This document shows, piece after piece, positions 9,188-16,496 of a DNA stretch of 31,653 nucleotides. The stretch is from contig JBMYTN010000047.1 of NCBI GenBank assembly GCA_049604415.1, positions 1-31,653 on the forward strand, written 5' to 3'. Source of the stretch: JBMYTN01 sp049604415 (GTDB lineage: Bacteria; Pseudomonadota; Alphaproteobacteria; Rhodospirillales; Rhodospirillaceae). How positions within the stretch are numbered: the stretch's first letter is position 1; the number at the start of each line of letters is the position of its first letter. Below the pieces are notes generated by a model. It ran no database searches, was not told the origin of the DNA, and saw nothing but the letters and a program-made list of their open reading frames with translations. The position numbers were made by a program, and so were the translations under genes.

Positions 9188-11407
9188 GTGCCTTTCGAGT
9201 TAGGGCGTTTGACGCAGCTGTATTTACGGCGGCACATGGAAACCATGTTCGGTTCAGTGAAAGAACCGGAGATTTTCGCAGAGAATATCGTTGTTTTTCT
9301 CAAACAACCCTCCGCTGAATTTCTCGTTCAATTTGCCCATCACCTTAAAGAGGCAGGCTTTTTGAACCAAGCGGCCCAAGCTTATGCTGCGGCGATCACT
9401 GCAGATCCGGCAGATCCCGACCCTCGGCTGCATCTTGGGCATTTGCTCAAACGTCTCAACAAACGCGATCAGGCTCTCCGTCTGTTCCTCGACCTTTGGT
9501 CCCGTCCAGACTCTCCCTATGTGCTGCCTGAGATCAATGGGCTATTGGTTGCCCAGCAGAACCAGAAAACCTCTTTGCAGCCTCATGACAATGCCCCTCC
9601 CGGGTTCTGGCATATGCCCATACTTCTCAAAGGCATTTGTCTGGCTCTTGCATGGCGGTTCCGCCGTTGGCGCCGCGCAGAAGAGGGGCCGGGATGGCGC
9701 TTTTTCCAGGTCGCAGCCCTTCCTGCGGTGCCTCCGGATCTGGCGACCCAACCCCCACCCTTATCAGAACAGTATCGAACTTGGGTTGAAGCCACCGAGG
9801 TCCCTTCAGAGACGCGGCCAGAGAGCCAGATGGATTTGCACGAGACCATTGGCTTCTTGCTGGATTGTCGTGGCGCAGACCCGATCAAAATAGACCGAAC
9901 GCTCAAATCATTGAGTGAGCAAACATCTGCCAACTATCAGATCCTATGTCTGGTTTCAGAGGGTGCTGAGGAGGTCGCCCTTTTCAACAGGTCTGGATCT
10001 GGGTCAAAGACTGTCACCTTAGCTTTGGCACCAGAGAACAGCATCGCCGCTGCGCGGAATGCAGCTGTTGACGGGCTACAGGCAGATTTTGTCGCTGTTC
10101 TTGAGCCTGGCGATACAGTGGCACCACTGTTCTGTCAGCGCGTTGCTGAGGCGTTCACAAAGACGCCGGGCCAATATGCCCTCTATTGTGATGACGATAT
10201 CCAACTGCCCAGTGGCGCGCGGACAGATCCGCATTTCAAGCCCGCTTGGAACAAAGAGTATTTCTATTGCTACGACTATATCGGGCGCGCTGTCGTCATA
10301 TCCCACGCAGCCTTGAAGGAGGTCGGGGCCTATCGTGCTCTGTTTCCCGGACAGGAGACCTATGATCTGATCTTGCGTCTTGCGAGACGGTTTCCAGAAG
10401 GCATTGGGCATCTCCCCGCCCCCTTATGGCACCATGAAAACCGGTTGCCACCCTGCTCTCCCGTTGGTCCTGTTGCGGATATTTTGAGGGACCACGCCAT
10501 CCCTATGACCGTCTCTCCAGGGCATGTGGTGGGGACCGCCAAACTTGTCTGGTCTTTGCCCAAATCTCCGCCACTGGTCACGCTGATCATTCCAACCCGA
10601 GATCGAGCCGATCTATTAGAGACGGCCGTTTCTTCCATCTTGGAAAAAACAACCTATCCAGCCTATGAGATCATCATCGTCGACAATGGGAGCGTTGAGT
10701 CCAAGACCCAGCGTTATTTCTCAGAGGTCCAAACCTCCGACAGAGTTTCCATTCTGCGTGATGAGGGAGACTTCAACTTCTCCAGGCTCAACAATCGCGC
10801 TGCAGAAAAAGCAAATGGCACAGTCCTTGGCCTCATCAACAACGATGTCGAAGTGATCACCCCAAATTGGCTTTCGGAAATGGTCTCCCCAGCTCTGGAT
10901 AAGGAGACTGGGGCCGTCGGAGCAAAACTGCTCTATGGCAGCGGCCATATTCAACATGCTGGCGTTGTTGGGGGCATCGGGGTCACCGCAGGACATGGTC
11001 ATAAATATTATCCTGACGATGCAGCAGGCTATATGAACCGATTGGCCGTGCAGCAAAGCATTTTGGCGGTGACGGGTGCCTGCCTCATTGTTGAGCGCGA
11101 AAAATATCGCGCTGTTGGTGGACTAGATGAAGAAAACTTCAAAGTGGCCTTCAATGATGTCGACCTCTGCCTGAAGCTTTCAGAACAGGGCTGGCGGACT
11201 GTGTTTACCCCGTGGGCCTGTCTGTATCACCATGAGAGTTTGTCTCGAGGGCTGGACTTGGATGGCCGCAAGGCTGCCCGGTTCCACATGGAATCCAATC
11301 ACATGACCAATAAATGGGGCCAGACCTTGCTTGAAGATCGCTTCTATAATCCCGGATTAACAAAGACCTATGAAGACTTTTCTTTATCTATCGTCGATGC
11401 TCATTGA
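9188..11407 (+). CDS. Glycosyltransferase with TPR-like N terminus and two GT2 domains
   Basis: A helical TPR-like region covers roughly residues 45-105. A first GT2-like domain follows at about 219-420 and a second at about 462-690. The second is canonical: LIIPTRDRAD, VDNGS and NND at 551-553. It is clearly related to the second GT2 domain of the minus-strand fusion at 5033-8029. In the first domain the metal-binding DHDD-type motif reads LEPGD (305-309), although CDDD remains near 334-337, so that domain may be inactive or altered. A GTG start at 9188 has AGGAGA about ten bases upstream. Probable role: cytoplasmic addition of rhamnose or a similar sugar to an O-antigen-type chain. It converges with the membrane protein gene, 26 bases apart. 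Confidence 0.85.
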   Translation: MPFELGRLTQLYLRRHMETMFGSVKEPEIFAENIVVFLKQPSAEFLVQFAHHLKEAGFLNQAAQAYAAAITADPADPDPRLHLGHLLKRLNKRDQALRLFLDLWSRPDSPYVLPEINGLLVAQQNQKTSLQPHDNAPPGFWHMPILLKGICLALAWRFRRWRRAEEGPGWRFFQVAALPAVPPDLATQPPPLSEQYRTWVEATEVPSETRPESQMDLHETIGFLLDCRGADPIKIDRTLKSLSEQTSANYQILCLVSEGAEEVALFNRSGSGSKTVTLALAPENSIAAARNAAVDGLQADFVAVLEPGDTVAPLFCQRVAEAFTKTPGQYALYCDDDIQLPSGARTDPHFKPAWNKEYFYCYDYIGRAVVISHAALKEVGAYRALFPGQETYDLILRLARRFPEGIGHLPAPLWHHENRLPPCSPVGPVADILRDHAIPMTVSPGHVVGTAKLVWSLPKSPPLVTLIIPTRDRADLLETAVSSILEKTTYPAYEIIIVDNGSVESKTQRYFSEVQTSDRVSILRDEGDFNFSRLNNRAAEKANGTVLGLINNDVEVITPNWLSEMVSPALDKETGAVGAKLLYGSGHIQHAGVVGGIGVTAGHGHKYYPDDAAGYMNRLAVQQSILAVTGACLIVEREKYRAVGGLDEENFKVAFNDVDLCLKLSEQGWRTVFTPWACLYHHESLSRGLDLDGRKAARFHMESNHMTNKWGQTLLEDRFYNPGLTKTYEDFSLSIVDAH

Positions 11408-11433
11408 AGACTGGCTTGATGCATCGTCACAGA

Positions 11434-13323
11434 TCATCCTGAAACCGCATAGAAACAATACCGTCCTTGGCAAGCGTCCAGAGATAGAAAGGGTGCTTGC
11501 CTGAGTGTTTCTACATGGTCGAGAATTTCGATGTAATGGCTATGTTCTTGTACACCAGTATGGCGTGGGCCATAGACACGCAGGAGTTCACGCAACCCAT
11601 CCACATATTGTTCAGAATCAAATACAACATATTTGATTTCAAACCGTTTTAAATCTGCTTGGAAAGCCTCAAGAGTGGCGGTTCTGGCATTTACAAAGGC
11701 GTCATAACTTTTCGGCAAGAGGTTCTGGCCACGAAATTCTTCAAAGTAAATTTTGTCGCGCGAGATCAAATAGGTGTCTTGGTCTGTGGCGCCAAGGGTC
11801 TCCATCAAGGACCGATACTGCGCGTCCAAGGCCCCCACATCCGTCTGTGCTTGGTATCGCAACGTGGTTCCAAAAGGCACAGAGTGAAAGACATCATGAT
11901 TGGGCGGCCCAATCTGGGTTGGCAGGCTCCAATAGCCAGCCTGCCACGACGGAAACAACAATCCCAAACAGGCCAGGACACCCATAACTTTTGAGCGCTC
12001 AAAGCAACGAGAAAACAAGAGAACAATCATGGGGGATGCGAACAACAGAAAACTAACATAATGCTGAGGTGACCCATAAAATGACATGCTGTAACTCGCA
12101 AAAGTGCCGTAAGCAACCAGCGAGAAGATCTCCATGGGTTTGAACCGGCGCAAACCACTTTCTTCCGTAGAGTTCTCGCTTTGACCGCCTTTTGCAGAGA
12201 ACAATTTAATATAATATGCAGAAGCAATACAAATTAACGGAAAGAAAGCAATAAAACCGGCCCACCCCCAATGATAGCCGCGCCCCTTTTCAATTGACCC
12301 AAAAAGTGGTGGCGTGAACGCATTGCTCATGGATTGATAAGTTTGATATTGAAAAACAGCCACACCAACAAGGACGGCTATCATGGCCCAGGCTTTTGCA
12401 TTCTTCAGCGATGCAACACTGGGAAACGTCAGAATGGTGGACAGCCCAAGGTAGCCGACAATCGCCAGCGTGAATAGAATATTGAATTGGATTGAATTAA
12501 GAAACGCGCATAGTAATGCCAACGTTATTACTAATATAATATTCATTCTCTCATGGAAAAGAAAAATAAGACCAAGAAATACAATAGGAATAATACGATA
12601 TGCGCTGAAGCCTGGGCTAAATCGCAAGGCACCCTCATTGGCGACCAGGGCAGCCAAAAGCGCCAATATAATCAATCCCCATCGAGCATATGGGCTCGCA
12701 CCCGACTTCGTCATTTGCGCAACGGCAAAAATGAGAACAATACTGACTAAGAAAACGGAAGATCCTGTATAAAATGTATAATTTGATCCATTAATGAAAT
12801 AAAGCGGTAGAACAGATAGAAGTCCATATTGAGCCGTTACACCAGCAGCCCAATTTCCTTCTTGCATGTCTCGAAAGGGTGTTGTGACCACGGAGTAATG
12901 GTGCAAAATGCGACCTCGGAAGAGAATATCTCCAGCAGCTGTATAGCCATTTTCAATAATCCAATTTCTCTTTTCTTCTTTGGTTTTATGACTCCGTGCT
13001 TGAATAAAGTCAAAAAGCAACGACTTCCCTGCATATTGCTCAATGAGGTCTTCGTTCGGATCGAGGGTTGTCACTTCCTCAAGATAATGTTGACCATGCT
13101 CTGTGGGGTGCGAGGGCCCAATAATTTCGGCGGCAATATCATTATGCGATGTGGTGACATAGAGGCCTTTCATACTGATAAGGGCTGCCGGGATCACCAT
13201 GACCAACACGGCATAATATCGGAGCGAAACACCAATGCTCCGCTCTCGGAGAGATTGCTTCTCGAGGAAATACAAAGGGATAAGGATCAATAACCCATAA
13301 ACTACTATATAAACCTCGACCAC
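11434..13323 (-). CDS. Polytopic membrane protein, possible GT-C-type glycosyltransferase
   Basis: No family was recognised with confidence. Hydrophobic helices lie at about residues 4-20 and 34-54. A non-membrane segment (about 55-160) contains LHHYS at 140-144. About ten more hydrophobic segments run to about residue 480. The last ~140 residues are soluble. This layout, with a large loop after the first helices and a soluble C-terminal domain, resembles GT-C transferases that use polyprenyl-phosphate sugars on the periplasmic side. The 1132-residue protein at 28121 shows a similar HH-x-S motif. The start is GTG at 13323, preceded by GAGGG. The gene looks more A+T-rich than the sugar genes. 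Function is inferred only from topology and context. Confidence 0.65.
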   Translation of the reverse strand: MVEVYIVVYGLLILIPLYFLEKQSLRERSIGVSLRYYAVLVMVIPAALISMKGLYVTTSHNDIAAEIIGPSHPTEHGQHYLEEVTTLDPNEDLIEQYAGKSLLFDFIQARSHKTKEEKRNWIIENGYTAAGDILFRGRILHHYSVVTTPFRDMQEGNWAAGVTAQYGLLSVLPLYFINGSNYTFYTGSSVFLVSIVLIFAVAQMTKSGASPYARWGLIILALLAALVANEGALRFSPGFSAYRIIPIVFLGLIFLFHERMNIILVITLALLCAFLNSIQFNILFTLAIVGYLGLSTILTFPSVASLKNAKAWAMIAVLVGVAVFQYQTYQSMSNAFTPPLFGSIEKGRGYHWGWAGFIAFFPLICIASAYYIKLFSAKGGQSENSTEESGLRRFKPMEIFSLVAYGTFASYSMSFYGSPQHYVSFLLFASPMIVLLFSRCFERSKVMGVLACLGLLFPSWQAGYWSLPTQIGPPNHDVFHSVPFGTTLRYQAQTDVGALDAQYRSLMETLGATDQDTYLISRDKIYFEEFRGQNLLPKSYDAFVNARTATLEAFQADLKRFEIKYVVFDSEQYVDGLRELLRVYGPRHTGVQEHSHYIEILDHVETLRQAPFLSLDACQGRYCFYAVSG

Positions 13324-13516
13324 CTCAGCCCTCGCTATCCTCTGGTTTTTCGCGTTGCATCAAAGCAAATCTCTTAGCCAGCCGCAAGCGGCAAGGCAGA
13401 GGATGCCAACCCAAAGTCAACAGAGCGCAGAGATTGGTCAATTCAAGGCTATCAGATCTGAAAAATGGCTTAAGTCATTGAATACTATATGGAAGTGTGC
13501 CCACAAAATTGATCTG
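13324..13516. other. Gap downstream of the replication gene
   Basis: No gene is supported in this gap. It contains a single iteron copy at 13491-13508, a TCAGATCTGA palindrome at 13452-13461, and presumably the promoter of the minus-strand membrane protein gene. Confidence 0.4.
13491..13508 (+). repeat. Isolated iteron beyond the 3' end of the replication gene
   Basis: GGAAGTGTGCCCACAAAA differs at one base from the two best iterons of the main array (14488-14528). It has the same orientation on this strand but lies 8 bases beyond the replication gene stop codon. The replication gene is therefore flanked by Rep-type binding sites. Confidence 0.7.
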
Positions 13517-14464
13517 TCAGGAAGCGTTCAACTCCAATTCCATCTGCATGGCCAGCATGGGTGTGTAGTGATAGCGATGCTTTTTCCGGCGCCCGGATCC
13601 CAGGACCTCTATGGTCCAGCTCTTTAAGCCCCCTGCTTTGACCATATTGTCAAAAGCGTTTCGACAATTGCGGCGGAATTCCCGTCGCGTTGTGGAGGAT
13701 TCTTCTGCGGCCCAGATGTCCCGTCCGACCAAAGAGCCTAAAACATCTTCGTCGACCCAAATATTATTCGGTAATCCATCAATAAATGGCCAAAAACACT
13801 TGGCATAATCGGACGTTAGTCGAAAATGTACATCTGCATTGAGGCTGACCAAGCGCAGACGTGACATACTATCAGAGATCCACGGCCCATAGATAATTTG
13901 TACTTCATTGTCTAGTCCTAGGTCCATTGCCGTGAATTCATGAATAATGTGACGGCTTTGATACTTTGCATTCGGCATTTTACCATTTAGCAGGCTTTGC
14001 AGAATTGCTTCTTCATTTCCTTCATAGACAACCATGAGGACAGACATAATTTCCTCAAAAGCAAGTGCAACACTAGCAACATTATTTGCATGCTCAGTTA
14101 AACGCATTGCTTTGAGAATATCTCGCCAAGTGGTTTTTACGATATGAAGGACAGTTTTACCGATCGGGGATTCGTCATCATTAATGGTAATCGAAGAATA
14201 TTTCTGACGAAAAAGGCCATAGAGTGCGTCTCGATGTTGTGTTCCTAATTCTCTACCGGTGACTTTCACGACGGAATGCCCAGGAACCACATAGATGCGG
14301 CTAAAATTGGTATCGGTGATAAGACCGCGTCGACGAGGTGCGAAAGCAGATGTTCTTGTGAGCCGTGCCGGAACTTTTGCAGGGTTATTGCGGCCACGCT
14401 TGTTCTTCAAGCGGTCAATACGCTTCTTTTCGGTAGCGGAAAGACTTTTGATATTCAGGCTCAT
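13517..14464 (-). CDS. Probable plasmid replication initiator
   Basis: I did not recognise the protein family directly; the assignment rests on context. The gene lies immediately next to an iteron array with a DnaA-box-like site, and beyond an A+T-rich stretch it is followed by parA and its partner. The 315-residue protein begins with a very basic segment (KKRIDRLKNKRGRNN and a later APRRRG). Its C-terminal half has helix-rich segments (residues about 265-300, FRRNCRNAFDNMVKAGG) that could form a winged-helix DNA-binding domain. The frame is open to a TTG at 14503 inside the iterons. The ATG at 14464 is preferred, although its ribosome-binding site is weak. Expression is likely autoregulated by Rep binding to the adjoining iterons. 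A different DNA-binding role cannot be excluded. Confidence 0.65.
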   Translation of the reverse strand: MSLNIKSLSATEKKRIDRLKNKRGRNNPAKVPARLTRTSAFAPRRRGLITDTNFSRIYVVPGHSVVKVTGRELGTQHRDALYGLFRQKYSSITINDDESPIGKTVLHIVKTTWRDILKAMRLTEHANNVASVALAFEEIMSVLMVVYEGNEEAILQSLLNGKMPNAKYQSRHIIHEFTAMDLGLDNEVQIIYGPWISDSMSRLRLVSLNADVHFRLTSDYAKCFWPFIDGLPNNIWVDEDVLGSLVGRDIWAAEESSTTRREFRRNCRNAFDNMVKAGGLKSWTIEVLGSGRRKKHRYHYTPMLAMQMELELNAS

Positions 14465-14487
14465 ACTAAAAACTTTATCTGAAAAAA

Positions 14488-14637
14488 GGAACTGTGCCCA
14501 CAAAAAACGGGAACTGTGCCCACAAAAACCTCAGTGGATAAGGTCATTGCCACAAGGAAGCCTGCCCACAATTCAGGGAAGGGAGCCCACAGAATCCGGA
14601 ATCCTACACACAGTTTCGGGAATCTTGCCCACAAGAG
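14488..14637 (+). repeat. Iteron array of the probable replication origin
   Basis: A 15-base core of the form GGAA-N4-GCCCACA recurs at 14488, 14510, 14556, 14577, 14598 and 14619, with a weak copy near 14540. The first two copies extend identically over 19 bases (GGAACTGTGCCCACAAAAA). The copy at 14598 ends ACACACA. Spacing is 22 bases for the first pair and exactly 21 for the last four, placing the sites on one face of the helix. A DnaA-box-like site lies in the gap after the second copy. This is the usual design of an iteron-controlled plasmid origin. Confidence 0.85.
14533..14541 (-). promoter_or_regulatory. DnaA-box-like site 1
   Basis: Read on minus the site is TTATCCACT, 8 of 9 bases of the DnaA consensus TTATCCACA. 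It lies in the 46-base interval between regular iterons. Confidence 0.55.
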
Positions 14638-14720
14638 TTCAAAATCGCTTTGATAATTCAAAAGCTTAAGGACAGCTAAAGACTCTAAAGACTCAAATAA
14701 GACTCTTTATGACGCCACAG

Positions 14721-14729
14721 TGTGGATAT
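14721..14729 (-). promoter_or_regulatory. DnaA-box-like site 2
   Basis: Read on minus the site is ATATCCACA, 8 of 9 bases of the DnaA consensus. It lies just after the AAGACTC repeats in the A+T-rich region. Confidence 0.45.
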
Positions 14730-14901
14730 CTCCGAAGGCACAACCCAAAAAATTATTCAAAACGTGTCAGCAAAGATCTTTGATCTCAGAACAAAAAAAT
14801 AGAATCGATACCAATACTCACGATTCAAGCATCCAAAATATAAAACCATTTCATCACGTCTAACCGGCAGCCTTTAATGCCAGTTTGACTCGTGAAAATT
14901 A

Positions 14902-14915
14902 CGCCACTGATGGCG
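14902..14915 (-). terminator. Weak hairpin, possible terminator of the partition operon
   Basis: CGCCA and TGGCG form a 5-base-pair stem with a 4-base loop. Read on minus it is followed by TAATTTT. It lies about 100 bases beyond the stop codon of the small partition gene. The stem is short, so this is tentative. Confidence 0.3.
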
Positions 14916-15015
14916 ATATTAAAATTTGATGTTCGATAGAGCCTAGAAAAAGAGTTTCGACCTAGAAGCTCAGAAAATTCGAGTCTATTGCTACAGAACT
15001 GTTTTTCAATAAGCG

Positions 15016-15351
15016 TTATCGACGTCGACCATCCAATTCATCATAGGAGGGAATCTCTAACCCCCCTGCCCGAAGGCAATGAAGAAAATATTCCTTCATC
15101 GTCATTCCAAGCCGCTGAGCCTCTTCCTCAAACGCCTGTTTTATTGGATATGGGATATTATTGAAGGTCCATGAAACCCGCGGAGCACGCTTCAACATAT
15201 CCTTTTGCGCTTGAGAAGGGCTCGGCAAACCTGCCGCCAATGCGGCCAATTTTTCCGCATCACCTATGTCGTTATTTTGTTGAGTCTCTTTCAAGTGATC
15301 AGAGTCATTCGTTTTCTTAGAAAGACCAAGATTTATTTGGAGTTTTGCCAT
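15016..15351 (-). CDS. Small ParB-type centromere-binding partner of ParA (probable)
   Basis: This 111-residue protein has a polar, flexible N-terminal half and a C-terminal segment (about residues 58-97). That segment fits a ribbon-helix-helix fold: a short strand (RVSWTFNNI), then two helices around IKQAFEEEAQRLGMTMKEY. Type Ib partition systems pair a small ParA with just such a protein, which binds the centromere and represses its own promoter. Its ATG at 15351 lies within the end of parA (19-base overlap), so the two are translated together. The role is inferred from fold, size and position. Confidence 0.7.
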   Translation of the reverse strand: MAKLQINLGLSKKTNDSDHLKETQQNNDIGDAEKLAALAAGLPSPSQAQKDMLKRAPRVSWTFNNIPYPIKQAFEEEAQRLGMTMKEYFLHCLRAGGLEIPSYDELDGRRR

Positions 15352-15995
15352 GCTTCACCCGTCCGATAGTAGGTCAAAAGCTGTTTGATTTGCATCTCAG
15401 CAAGGAGCTGACGAAATGCGCTCCGTGCCGAGCCAGTCGGCCCTCCTCCCGTTGTGAACATCTCCTTAAACCCCGTTCGATGCCCACAAAGGGCCTTAAA
15501 CCGGGGAATACCAGCCTCATCAAAAGATTCAACAATCGCATTCGTAATATTCGTTGCGTGATCAACATCCATCAAGACGACATGGGCGCTGATATCTCTC
15601 CCCATACTCATTCCTACACTTTGGACATGTTGAAATGTTTTTACGGCACCGCGGGCGTCAGTTTCTGTTGCTTTCGATGGGATGAGAACCAAACCCGCAG
15701 CAGCTATCGCATAAACAGCCATTGCGGATTTGAATCCAGCGGTATCAACAAAAATAACGTCATAATTGGGATCAATTTGGCGAATGGTTGGAGCCAATCG
15801 TGTGTCGTCCAATTCCGCCAAATAATCGATGCTAACTCCTTCTTTTTCAGCCCATTGATAGAGATTTTGCTGAGGATCCGTATCGATAATTGCGACCTTG
15901 GCACCATCGGCTACAAAGGCTGCAGCCAATGAGGCCAACAAGGTTGTTTTTCCTGAACCGCCCTTTTCTTGAACAGCACTGATTACCTGAGCCAT
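15333..15995 (-). CDS. parA: ParA-type partition ATPase
   Basis: ParA segregates plasmid copies by forming ATP-dependent patterns on the nucleoid. The deviant Walker A motif KGGSGKTT is at residues 11-18. IDTDPQQN follows at 38-45, and a Walker B-type VIFVDTAG near 79-86. At 220 residues it is a short ParA without an N-terminal helix-turn-helix, as in type Ib systems. The ATG at 15995 has GGGA five bases upstream. The gene overlaps its small partner and is preceded by an inverted repeat cluster at 16135-16235, the likely centromere and operator. Confidence 0.92.
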   Translation of the reverse strand: MAQVISAVQEKGGSGKTTLLASLAAAFVADGAKVAIIDTDPQQNLYQWAEKEGVSIDYLAELDDTRLAPTIRQIDPNYDVIFVDTAGFKSAMAVYAIAAAGLVLIPSKATETDARGAVKTFQHVQSVGMSMGRDISAHVVLMDVDHATNITNAIVESFDEAGIPRFKALCGHRTGFKEMFTTGGGPTGSARSAFRQLLAEMQIKQLLTYYRTGEAWQNSK

Positions 15996-16062
15996 ATTTT
16001 TCCCATTTCATCCAAAGCCATTTCGAGCCGATAGAACGGCAAAAACATCCCTAACCTCTTGT

Positions 16063-16079
16063 TTGAAAACAGGTTTCAA
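16063..16079. promoter_or_regulatory. TTGAAA/TTTCAA palindrome in the parA leader
   Basis: Perfect six-base arms TTGAAA and TTTCAA flank ACAGG, 68 bases upstream of parA. It may be a binding site; no function can be read from it. Confidence 0.3.
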
Positions 16080-16130
16080 GAACTAAACCTGATCCGCTTC
16101 AACTGAAAAGGTTCTCATTCAGTCACCTTT

Positions 16131-16158
16131 CTTATATCTAACACCACACAACTAACAA
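16131..16158 (-). promoter_or_regulatory. Candidate parA promoter inside the repeat cluster
   Basis: On the minus strand TTGTTA (16158-16153) and TATAAG (16136-16131) are 16 bases apart. The site overlaps the TCTAACA repeats, so a protein bound there would repress the partition genes. Confidence 0.35.
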
Positions 16159-16235
16159 CACAAAACGCACATCTAACATCAAAAAATACATAACAGGTGT
16201 TAGATGTTAGAAAACTGTTGTTAGATGTTATATCT
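16135..16235. repeat. Inverted TCTAACA repeat cluster, probable centromere (parS) and operator
   Basis: Three plus-strand copies, ATCTAACACC (16136), CTAACAAC (16152) and ATCTAACATC (16171), face minus-strand copies. These are GGTGTTAGAT (16196), GATGTTAGA (16203), GTTGTTAGAT (16217) and GATGTTATAT (16224). The exact inverse pairs ACC/GGT and ATC/GAT make the block an interrupted palindrome of about 100 bases. Small ParB-type proteins bind arrays of this kind upstream of parA. Confidence 0.7.
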
Positions 16236-16496
16236 GAGCAATATGGATCAAAAGGACCCACAAAGCCCTTTGTCCGATCGGAGCTATAGCCTGGGATAAT
16301 CCAGGTCTGTTGCGGCAAATCAGAAGGGCCTCTATAAGGCCTTCGGCATTGTTGACCGGCACGCCATCCGTATCGCAAAGCTTCTGGGGATCAGGTTCAC
16401 TCTTGGAAAACCATTCCAAGGGACCACCCAGTGCCAATGAAATCGTAGCCCCTTAAGGCCGCGCCCTTAGACCTCTAGTCTGAATAGAGCTTCACC
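16236..16496. other. Gap upstream of the GtrB-like gene
   Basis: No gene is supported. Two overlapping minus-strand reading frames cross the gap and run on into the repeat cluster, but neither has a ribosome-binding site or recognisable protein content. It separates the replication module from the polysaccharide genes. Confidence 0.4.

Larger units (their letters stand above)
14638..15015. other. A+T-rich stretch between iterons and the partition genes
   Basis: No gene is supported here. The stretch holds three AAGACTC repeats starting at 14679, 14688 and 14699, spaced about one helical turn. It also holds a DnaA-box-like site at 14721-14729, a CAAAGATCTTTG palindrome at 14771-14782 and a small hairpin at 14902-14915. 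It is a reasonable place for origin unwinding. Confidence 0.5.

Noticed and set aside
14488..14637. CRISPR-like short repeats
   Set aside because: The repeats have 15-19-base cores with only a few bases between them and lie beside a Rep gene; they are iterons, not repeat-spacer units.
16115..16437. Two overlapping minus-strand frames in the parA leader
   Set aside because: They run through the TCTAACA repeat cluster and have no protein-like features.
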